Shown here: piece after piece, positions 1 through 5,143 of the stretch | Layout of the letters: every line of letters starts with the position of its first letter | How positions within the stretch are numbered: the stretch's first letter is position 1 | Assembly (NCBI GenBank): GCA_964522635.1 | Contig: CAZFWT010000085.1 | Span: 1 to 6,320 of the forward strand | Direction of reading: 5' to 3' | Origin: JACGMN01 sp964522635 | GTDB taxonomy: Archaea; Halobacteriota; Syntropharchaeia; Alkanophagales; Methanospirareceae | Length of the DNA stretch: 6,320 nt | Translations under genes and position numbers: made by a program | The notes under the pieces: generated by a model | Seen by the model: only the letters and a program-made list of their open reading frames with translations | Databases searched by the model: none | What the model was told of the DNA's origin: nothing

Positions 1-1508
1 TAATAGTAGTACTCAACGAGCGTCGAGGTTTCCTCGCGGACATCCGTGATGAGGCCGTGGTCTTTGAATTCGTAGAGGTGCTTTCGCACCTCTTTGGGAG
101 TTACGCCAGCAGCTCGAGCGAGGTCCAAATCACGGACTCCCGCATCCATCGCGAGATTGGCTATGATATTCACTCCCCGCTCGCCCCACCTGTCCTTAAC
201 CCGCTGGAAGAGTTCGACACGCGCTTCTTCGCTGAGGAACTCCACAACACGCTCGATTTTAAACCGTTCTGTATCCTCCTTTAACCGCTCAAGGTTCTCT
301 TTCACCGATTTGGGCAGATAGGTGCGATAATGGGGGCGGTCCCATCGCTTGTGGATACGCAGTTCCCCCAGCCCCAGTTCCTTCACCAGGCGTGAGACAT
401 CCTTTAGAAAGCCCTCTGATCGTGAGATGAGCTCATACGTTCGACGCGGTTTGTCAAGCTCGAAGAGCATCTCGAGCACCAGTATCTGCGCCAGCTCGCG
501 TTCAAGCGGCGGCAGCGATTTCCAGTGCTCTTTCAATCGCCCTGGTATCCTGAACGAGGCTCTATCACCCGCAGGGACGCGATAATGATGCGCAAAGATC
601 TCACGGATACTGAGTGGTATTCGATTACTGTGAAATAGCCCGAAGGTGTGGTAGAGATTCTTGAAGATCGCCTTCCGGTACTTGCGCGGGTGAATGACGC
701 CGTCCTCGGAGCATTTCAGAAGCATGCGAAGCGCAATAACGTCGAAATCAGGGGAGAGCTCAAGAGGAATCTTGTACCGGTTCTTGTAATACGGAACGAT
801 TTTCACGCCCGGAGGGAGTGAGTAGCTCGCAATGGCTCCCTGCTCCTCGGCGTCGTGGCCGGTGAGGTCGGTGATCGCGATAAGCGCCCATTGCGGGATA
901 TTGATAGCTCCTCTCTCCCATGCTTTGGCCGCCCGCGCGAGCGAGAAGTGATCCTGGTAGCTCCGCCCGTATGCGGGGACCTCTATATGGCGCGCATCCC
1001 GTTCAGCGATACGCTTGTACCAGGGCCAGAGATAGATCGCCATCTCCAGATCCTTCATCGAGAGCGCATTCTTCCGACGCAGCCCTTCGTGCCGCAGGTC
1101 GAGCACCCGCGCGAGATCGGCGATGTGCACCAGGGCGAAATAGTCCGTTCGAATCACCCACGCACCCGCGCGTTTCTCCACGAGCCCGTGCTCGCGGAGC
1201 CAGATCAAAGCATGGTAGACGGAATAAGGCGAAAAATGGGGTGTGCCCCTCAGTATCGCTTTGGTCGTGAGAGGCTGCTTGTCGAGCTTTTTTACGATCC
1301 CGCCACGCAGCGAGCCCAGGATCAATTCGTACCTCGAAGTGCAGAATTCGGTCTCTGCAGCGCGCCAGAAATCAACCGGCGAGAGATCTACGTCGCGCTG
1401 ACCTATCTGGTCAGTGAAGTGCGAAAAGACTTTCCGCCGGAAGCTCGCGGTAAGCTCGAACCTGATAAAGGGCGGAAAGTCGCGGAGGTGAATCGCCTCG
1501 CTCGTCAC
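1..1508 (-). CDS. Large multi-winged-helix DNA-binding protein, partial (3' end beyond window)
   Basis: I do not recognise a named family. The minus-strand frame opens at a GTG (1506-1508) and stays open for 502 codons to the window edge, so the C-terminus may be missing. No in-frame ATG occurs before about residue 151. The GTG is preceded by GGAG (1519-1522) and an AT-rich TATA-like stretch. Three segments look like winged helix-turn-helix domains: residues about 72-122 (SPYSVYHALIWLREHGLVEK, then a wing), about 335-400, and about 445-495 (LDLARAAGVTPKEVRKHLYE, then FKDHGLITDV). The middle, about 230-400, has two halves each with a hydrophobic helix ending in acidic residues (MLLKCSEDGVI; LEMLFELDK). 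The second is followed by a segment of the type FLKDVSRLVKELGLGELRI, a pattern reminiscent of decayed LAGLIDADG domains. There is no signal peptide or membrane segment, so it is presumably cytoplasmic and DNA-binding. It is divergent from the SufR-like gene and shares its promoter region. Certainty of coding is high, of function low. Confidence 0.85.
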   Translation of the reverse strand, partial: MTSEAIHLRDFPPFIRFELTASFRRKVFSHFTDQIGQRDVDLSPVDFWRAAETEFCTSRYELILGSLRGGIVKKLDKQPLTTKAILRGTPHFSPYSVYHALIWLREHGLVEKRAGAWVIRTDYFALVHIADLARVLDLRHEGLRRKNALSMKDLEMAIYLWPWYKRIAERDARHIEVPAYGRSYQDHFSLARAAKAWERGAINIPQWALIAITDLTGHDAEEQGAIASYSLPPGVKIVPYYKNRYKIPLELSPDFDVIALRMLLKCSEDGVIHPRKYRKAIFKNLYHTFGLFHSNRIPLSIREIFAHHYRVPAGDRASFRIPGRLKEHWKSLPPLERELAQILVLEMLFELDKPRRTYELISRSEGFLKDVSRLVKELGLGELRIHKRWDRPHYRTYLPKSVKENLERLKEDTERFKIERVVEFLSEEARVELFQRVKDRWGERGVNIIANLAMDAGVRDLDLARAAGVTPKEVRKHLYEFKDHGLITDVREETSTLVEYYY

Positions 1509-1518
1509 GGCCCGTTTT

Positions 1519-1546
1519 CTCCAGTTAATTATATTTTTATATTTTA
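1519..1546 (-). promoter_or_regulatory. Promoter and ribosome-binding site of the leftward regulator gene
   Basis: On the minus strand, an almost pure A/T stretch (1525-1546) contains overlapping TATA-like boxes: one centred near 1533, about 25 bp from the GTG at 1508, and another near 1543. The downstream GGAG at 1519-1522 is 10 nt from the GTG. The nearer box would give an essentially leaderless transcript, and the farther one a short leader carrying GGAG. The sequence does not decide which is used. Confidence 0.5.
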
Positions 1547-1578
1547 AACTATAAAAAATTTTTGTCTGGAGGAATAGA

Positions 1579-1590
1579 AAAATTTAAATA
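1579..1590 (+). promoter_or_regulatory. TATA box/BRE of the SufR-like regulator (leaderless type)
   Basis: A purine-rich element (gaaaaa) runs into TTTAAATA at 1583-1590. Its centre lies about 25-26 bp upstream of the A of the ATG at 1612, the usual archaeal distance from TATA box to transcription start. No Shine-Dalgarno sequence lies just before the ATG. A GGAGG at 1568-1572 is about 40 nt away and upstream of the TATA box, so it cannot serve as a ribosome-binding site. Transcription therefore probably starts at or next to the start codon. Confidence 0.65.
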
Positions 1591-1611
1591 CTCAACGCCC
1601 TTCTTCAGATC

Positions 1612-2220
1612 ATGCAGCAGGGCGATCCCCGGTCTGATATCTTGCAGGTGCTGAGGCGGCAGGAGGCGTCCGTCGATGAATTGAGTTCTCAACTGGGCAT
1701 CTCGTCCACGGCCGTTCGGCAGCATCTCGCGATCCTCGAGCGCGATGGGCTCGTGGCGCGTACGCCCGTGCATGAGAAGGTCGGACGGCCAAAGCTCTTC
1801 TATTCGCTCTCCGTGGAGGGGGAAGAATACTTCCCCAAAGCCTATTACAAGGTCCTTACCTGGATTATCGCCGACATACTCGCGCGTGAAGGTCCCGAGG
1901 ATGTGCGAGCAATGATGGGTCGGTTGGGGGTGCAGCACGCGGCGAAGTTCAAATGGCGTGTGGGGCACGACGGCAACGTGCATGAGCTCATGGTGGTGTT
2001 GAATGAGATGGGCTGGTATGCTGAGCTGACGAGCGAAAATGGCCATACGATACTTAAGGAGTACAACTGTCTCCTCTACAAGGTTGCGAAGGAGTTCGGT
2101 GACATCGTTTGTGCATTCAACGAGAAGTTCATTGAGACCTTGCTCGATACTCGCGTGGCGATGACGAATTGTATCGCCCGGGGTGACCGATACTGCTCGT
2201 TTGTCATCCAGACGAAATAG
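1612..2220 (+). CDS. ArsR/SufR-like winged-helix transcriptional regulator with four-cysteine sensor domain
   Basis: The 202-residue protein has an N-terminal winged helix (about residues 6-75). The recognition helix is SSTAVRQHLAILERDGLV (31-48), and the wing contains GRPKLFYSLS (58-67), the signature of the COG2345/SufR-like branch of ArsR-type regulators. The C-terminal half (about 95-200) has Cys153, Cys167, Cys187 and Cys195 in a C-x13-C-x19-C-x7-C pattern, ending in CIARGDRYCSFVI. That ending resembles both the Fe-S-binding end of SufR and the cysteine motif of V4R (4-vinyl-reductase) sensor domains. SufR-type proteins bind an Fe-S cluster and act as dimeric repressors of Fe-S assembly genes; the ligand here is inferred, not shown. 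The ATG at 1612 is supported by the TATA spacing. The gene is divergent from the large winged-helix gene and convergent with the TSUP exporter, which are its likeliest targets besides itself. DNA-binding role is secure; Fe-S sensing is moderately likely. Confidence 0.9.
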   Translation: MQQGDPRSDILQVLRRQEASVDELSSQLGISSTAVRQHLAILERDGLVARTPVHEKVGRPKLFYSLSVEGEEYFPKAYYKVLTWIIADILAREGPEDVRAMMGRLGVQHAAKFKWRVGHDGNVHELMVVLNEMGWYAELTSENGHTILKEYNCLLYKVAKEFGDIVCAFNEKFIETLLDTRVAMTNCIARGDRYCSFVIQTK

Positions 2221-2244
2221 TGTCGTGCTCTTGAATTGAAATCC
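2221..2244. other. Convergent intergenic spacer
   Basis: Only 24 bp separate the TAG of the regulator from the TGA of the opposing exporter gene. No hairpin or T-run terminator is visible, so the two transcripts probably overlap at their 3' ends. Confidence 0.6.
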
Positions 2245-3090
2245 TCAGAACGGCAGGAGCAGGAGGGTACTGGAGTAGATCATCCTGAGCGCGATGTAGA
2301 ACATCACCGCAGCAAAGAGATACCGCAACTGCATTGCGGGTAGTGTATGCGCTGTGCGCGCTCCGAGCTGCGCGACGGGGATGCTGGTCACCGCCAAACA
2401 GGCAAAGATGAAGAGATTAAGGTAGCCCACTGAGTACGGTGGGAGATCGAGGACTGCAAGCCCGTTGAGGAGGTAGCCAAGCGCGCCACTGCAGCTCGTG
2501 AAGATAAGCACGGCAAGCGAGGTCCCTATCGCGTGGTGCAGCTTGAATTTGAGCCCCATAACGAGTGCAGGCACCAGGATGGTCCCACCGCCGATGCCGA
2601 TCAGGCCGCTGAGCAGGCCAACGGCAAAGCCCATGAGCGCCCAGACGAGCGGGTGCGCCTTCAACTCCGATCCTTCTTCTTCAGCCTCAGCCTCGGGCAG
2701 CTTCCCTATCACCATCTGAATACTACCGATGGCGATTACGATCCCGAAGAGCGGTTTCAAGATCGCCGCGGTGAGGAATTGGGCGGTGATCGTCGAGCCG
2801 GTGAGCGCACCGAGCGATCCGAAGAGACCCATAATGAGCGCGGCCTTCCACCATACCGCACGCTTCTTGGTATGGATCAAGGTGCCGCTGATCGCGGTGG
2901 GAAAGGCCACAAGCAGCGCGGAGCCGAAGGCAAGCTTGATCGCTGTATCAGAGGTCACGTCCATTGCCGTGAAGAGCCAGAACACGACAGGAACCATAAT
3001 GAAGCTCCCACCAACCCCGAGCAGTCCTTCCCCGAAGCCCACCGCGATTCCGGTCACGGCAAGAATTGTGAGTGCGATCAGCAGTTCCAT
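2245..3090 (-). CDS. TauE/SafE (TSUP) family membrane exporter
   Basis: The 281-residue polytopic membrane protein has about eight predicted helices in two homologous halves, the typical TSUP (DUF81, TauE/SafE) layout and length. Each half begins with the family's glycine-rich motif: FGEGLLGVGGSFIMVP (19-34) and LLSGLIGIGGGTILVP (159-174). A short acidic cytoplasmic-type loop (about 132-142, EAEAEEEG) joins the halves. Family members are thought to move sulfite, sulfoacetate, thiosulfate or other sulfur-containing or organic anions across the cytoplasmic membrane; the substrate here cannot be read from sequence. The ATG at 3090 lacks a Shine-Dalgarno sequence, in keeping with a short or absent leader. 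It ends 24 bp from the convergent SufR-like regulator, which hints at a shared sulfur or redox theme. It is about 290 bp from moeA on the same strand and probably has its own promoter. Family assignment is secure, substrate unknown. Confidence 0.92.
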   Translation of the reverse strand: MELLIALTILAVTGIAVGFGEGLLGVGGSFIMVPVVFWLFTAMDVTSDTAIKLAFGSALLVAFPTAISGTLIHTKKRAVWWKAALIMGLFGSLGALTGSTITAQFLTAAILKPLFGIVIAIGSIQMVIGKLPEAEAEEEGSELKAHPLVWALMGFAVGLLSGLIGIGGGTILVPALVMGLKFKLHHAIGTSLAVLIFTSCSGALGYLLNGLAVLDLPPYSVGYLNLFIFACLAVTSIPVAQLGARTAHTLPAMQLRYLFAAVMFYIALRMIYSSTLLLLPF

Positions 3091-3103
3091 GGTGTATGAA
3101 AAA

Positions 3104-3155
3104 GGAGGTCACTGTTCTTTATTATTGCTACTCCTCCCGTTTTTGGATGACCTCC
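3104..3155. repeat. 8-bp inverted repeat flanking the exporter promoter
   Basis: GGAGGTCA at 3104-3111 and its exact reverse complement TGACCTCC at 3148-3155 are separated by 36 bp, a centre-to-centre distance of 44 bp or about four helical turns. The two arms bracket the candidate TATA box at 3118-3126, the geometry expected of a two-site operator. Arms this short could arise by chance, and no second copy of the motif was found at the regulator's own promoter. Confidence 0.45.
3118..3126 (-). promoter_or_regulatory. Possible TATA box of the TSUP exporter gene
   Basis: Read on the minus strand this is AATAATAAA, centred about 32 nt upstream of the ATG at 3090. A start 25-27 bp downstream would leave a leader of roughly 6 nt, which fits the absence of a Shine-Dalgarno sequence. 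A second candidate, TTTTTAAAC at about 3164-3172, would give a leader near 50 nt. Both are weak matches to an archaeal TATA consensus. Confidence 0.35.
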
Positions 3156-3376
3156 GCAGGCGGTTTAAAAATCCTCAGCTTGAAATTGCCAGGTCATGAA
3201 AGTCGTACGCTCGCCGTTTACTCAGCCTCGATCGAGGAGCACCTTCGGCCACAGCTCGGAGAGTCTGAATAGCGGAAAGAGCTTCATGCGAGACGTATTT
3301 AACTAAAGTAACTGTCTTGCTGGGCTTTATCTCTCTGTTCGTTCCTGAAGTTGGAGAAGAACCCGAATGTTTTTGC

Positions 3377-4633
3377 TTAAAGGTCTGAATAGCTGGTTAC
3401 AGCTACCCGGTCACCTTCCTCCACGCCTTCCTTATTCGCCGCTATCACCACAAAACCGTCTGATTTCGTCATGCTCGAGAGGATACCCGAGCCGCTCACG
3501 CGCACGGGCTCAACAGAATATTCGTATCCATCACGAAGCACCCGCACCCGTACAAAATCCGTTCTTCCTACTGATGATGGGATCTTCTTGCGTGCGGTGG
3601 CACCAATGATTCGACGTTCATCCGCGACACCGTGCAGGGCGTAGAGGAAAGGCCGAACGAGTAACTCAAACGCAGCGATCGTCGCCACCGGATAGCCAGG
3701 AAGGATACATATCGGTTTGTTCTTGATAAGGCCGAACCCGACCGGCTCGCCCGGCCGAATAGCCACGCCGTGAAAGAGCAACTCACCCAGCTCTTCCACC
3801 GCATCAGCGACGTAGTCCCGGGAGCCGACTGAGCTGCCCCCGGTCACCAGGAGCACATCGCAGGTACCTTCCAACGACTGCCGCATACTGTTCAGTATCG
3901 CGGTATAATCGTCGCGTACAATCCCGATGCGATACGGGCTTGCAATGGATTGCGTAAGCGCGGTCAGTACGTAACTGTTCGCATCCGCGATCTTCTTCAG
4001 CTTTAGATCGTTTGCCGCCACTTCATCTCGAGACAGGTCCGCGGGATCGACGAGCTCATCGCCTGTAGATAGTATTCCGATCCGTGCTTTCCGATACACC
4101 CGCACTGTCGTGAGCCGCAGCGAGGCGAGCAAGCCGATATCGTGAGGCCTGAGTCTCTTCCCTGCTTTCAGTACGATTTCGCCCTTCTTCACGTCCTCGC
4201 CCCGCGCGGAGACGTTCTTCCCGGGCGTCACCGGCTTGTAAATATCCACCATATCGCCCCGTTCCTTGGTATACTCGAGCATTACGACCGCGTTACTGCC
4301 CTTTGATAGTGGCATCCCGGTCGCGATGGGAGCGCATTTGCCGGTCCTTAACTCCAGTTGAGGGCCGCTTTCGCCTTCTGAAGGGGACCGTATCAGCTTC
4401 AAAGTCACCGGATTACGTGGTGTTGCTCCGAATGAGTCCTCACCCCGAACCGCATACCCATCCATCGCGGCACGATCAAAGGGTGGGCTATCAATAGGCG
4501 AACGGACGTCCTCGGCCAATACTCTATTCAATGCTTCGTCAAACCTGACAGTCTCCGCCCCCATTCGTTGCGCATGCGCTAACACCACCTGCAACGCCTC
4601 ATCATACGAGATGAGTGTGCGAAATAGTTTCAT
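3377..4633 (-). CDS. moeA: Molybdopterin molybdenumtransferase MoeA
   Basis: The 418-residue protein is the usual length for MoeA without an extra periplasmic-binding-like domain. MoeA inserts molybdate (or tungstate in many archaea) into adenylated molybdopterin, releasing AMP, to finish Mo/W cofactor synthesis in the cytoplasm. Motifs in order: PPFDRAAMDGYAVR (50-63) with the conserved active-site Asp; ILSTGDEL (187-194) in the MPT-binding domain; TGGSSVGSRDYV (264-275); GVAIRPGEPVGFG (289-301); ILPGYPVATIAAFE (310-323); and a C-terminal beta domain (about 335-418). The RPGEP segment replaces the common KPGKP, so both lysines studied in the E. coli enzyme are substituted; this may be an archaeal subfamily trait. 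The start ATG follows an in-frame TGA four codons upstream, with no better candidate between. It begins 5 bp after the PIN gene stop, so co-transcription and translational coupling are likely. Assignment is secure. Confidence 0.95.
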   Translation of the reverse strand: MKLFRTLISYDEALQVVLAHAQRMGAETVRFDEALNRVLAEDVRSPIDSPPFDRAAMDGYAVRGEDSFGATPRNPVTLKLIRSPSEGESGPQLELRTGKCAPIATGMPLSKGSNAVVMLEYTKERGDMVDIYKPVTPGKNVSARGEDVKKGEIVLKAGKRLRPHDIGLLASLRLTTVRVYRKARIGILSTGDELVDPADLSRDEVAANDLKLKKIADANSYVLTALTQSIASPYRIGIVRDDYTAILNSMRQSLEGTCDVLLVTGGSSVGSRDYVADAVEELGELLFHGVAIRPGEPVGFGLIKNKPICILPGYPVATIAAFELLVRPFLYALHGVADERRIIGATARKKIPSSVGRTDFVRVRVLRDGYEYSVEPVRVSGSGILSSMTKSDGFVVIAANKEGVEEGDRVAVTSYSDL

Positions 4634-4638
4634 GGCAC

Positions 4639-5082
4639 TTATTCATGCTCCTCCAATCTCGTTCTTCCACGCAGGTACACCGTGACGATGCCCGCGTCGG
4701 TCAATCGCCGCCTCAAGACCTCATCGTTAGTAAGTACTGCCGCCCCGCGCCGAGCCGCTAAGAGGATAATAGCCGTGTCGGTATCGCTTGCTCCTTCCTC
4801 TTCTACCCCGGCCTCCAGCAAGATTGTGCACCCGCTCCGCTCGCGTTTACTCTTCGTGTCACGAACGTAATCCTGGAGCAGCGCGTACCCGACAGTGGCC
4901 GCTCTTCGCTCCTTACCCTTCAGGCTCGCTCTTCCTCTCAGCTCATCCAGCTCGTTCAGCACGTTCCTGGGCACGATGATATGGGTATAGCCCAGGCGCT
5001 CCAGCTCTGCAAAGATATCCACGCCAAATCCCCCTGGTATCAGGAGTGCATTGGTGTCCACGATGACGCTCTTCCCTGGCAC
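4639..5082 (-). CDS. PIN-domain protein, archaeal Fcf1/VapC9-like
   Basis: The 147-residue protein is a single PIN domain, a metal-dependent RNase H-like nuclease fold. The acidic active-site set is visible: Asp9 in VIVDTNALL, Glu44 in VLNELDEL, Asp100 and Asp102 in SDTDTAI, and Asp120 in LTNDEVLRRRL. The end, VYLRGRTRLEE (135-145), resembles the COG1412 group (Fcf1/Utp24-like and archaeal VapC9-type proteins). Eukaryotic Fcf1 cleaves pre-18S rRNA. Archaeal relatives are stand-alone PIN proteins, mostly uncharacterised, so ribosomal RNA processing or other RNA cleavage is inference. No small antitoxin-like gene lies next to it, which argues against a VapBC toxin pair. The start is the GTG at 5080-5082, the first start codon after an in-frame TAG; GGAG at 5086-5089 is only 3 nt away, so initiation may be weak. 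It lies 61 bp after mutL and 5 bp before moeA on the same strand. Confidence 0.88.
   Translation of the reverse strand: MPGKSVIVDTNALLIPGGFGVDIFAELERLGYTHIIVPRNVLNELDELRGRASLKGKERRAATVGYALLQDYVRDTKSKRERSGCTILLEAGVEEEGASDTDTAIILLAARRGAAVLTNDEVLRRRLTDAGIVTVYLRGRTRLEEHE
4648..4654 (-). promoter_or_regulatory. Shine-Dalgarno-like GGAGGAG upstream of moeA
   Basis: GGAGGAG on the minus strand lies inside the last codons of the PIN gene, 14 nt before the moeA ATG at 4633. That spacing is longer than usual. Ribosomes ending at the PIN stop (4639-4641) would be released close to the moeA start, so coupling may matter more than this site. Confidence 0.45.
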
Positions 5083-5143
5083 GGTCTCCGTAACCTAAAC
5101 GGATCCGAAAAGTGAAATAAGTTACGTTGTGCTCCGGAGCGCA
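5083..5143. promoter_or_regulatory. mutL-PIN intergenic region with a 10-bp palindrome
   Basis: The 61-bp gap contains the perfect palindrome GCTCCGGAGC at 5131-5140, three bases beyond the mutL stop codon. On the minus strand an A/T-rich CTTATTTCAC-type stretch (about 5112-5121) could be a weak promoter for the PIN and moeA genes. A short inverted pair CGTAAC (5089-5094)/GTTACG (5121-5126) is also present. None of these is strong enough to call a terminator or a defined operator. Confidence 0.3.

Larger units (their letters stand above)
3091..3376. other. Non-coding region between moeA and the exporter gene
   Basis: This 286-bp stretch carries the exporter's upstream signals in its left part (3091-3175). 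From about 3176 to 3376, between the moeA stop and the exporter promoter, I see no convincing gene, tRNA, hairpin terminator or repeat. Short frames exist on both strands (58 codons from ATG 3096 and 36 codons from ATG 3196 on plus; 21 codons from ATG 3287 on minus), but none has a persuasive start signal or recognisable protein. A TATA-like GTTAAATAC (minus, 3295-3303) has no obvious gene behind it. Confidence 0.6.

Noticed and set aside
855..1547. A 230-codon plus-strand open frame
   Set aside because: It lies opposite the much longer minus-strand frame (1-1508), is rich in Arg and Pro typical of antisense frames in GC-rich DNA, and has no recognisable domain or start signal.
1549..2046. 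A 165-codon minus-strand open frame
   Set aside because: It is antisense to the clearly recognisable winged-helix regulator and shows no family features.
3102..3127. A strong Shine-Dalgarno-like AAGGAGGT on the plus strand
   Set aside because: The nearest downstream start (TTG at 3125) is 15 nt away and opens only a 24-codon leucine-rich frame. The sequence is better explained as one arm of the inverted repeat.
3096..3272. A 58-codon plus-strand frame starting at the ATG just upstream of the exporter gene
   Set aside because: There is no ribosome-binding site or TATA box at a fitting distance and no recognisable protein; its composition looks random.
3224..3287. A 21-codon minus-strand frame beginning MKLFPLF, resembling the MoeA start MKLFRTL
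   Set aside because: The likeness covers only the first four residues and then fails, so a decayed moeA copy cannot be supported.
3196..3306. A 36-codon plus-strand frame with a TATA-like TTTAAAA about 29 bp upstream
   Set aside because: Spacing is acceptable for a leaderless start, but the Ser/Arg-rich peptide resembles nothing known and one weak box is not enough.
3263..3393. An exact 11-bp direct repeat, GTCTGAATAGC at 3263-3273 and 3383-3393
   Set aside because: Several 11-bp matches are expected by chance in a window of this size, and the second copy is part of the moeA coding end.
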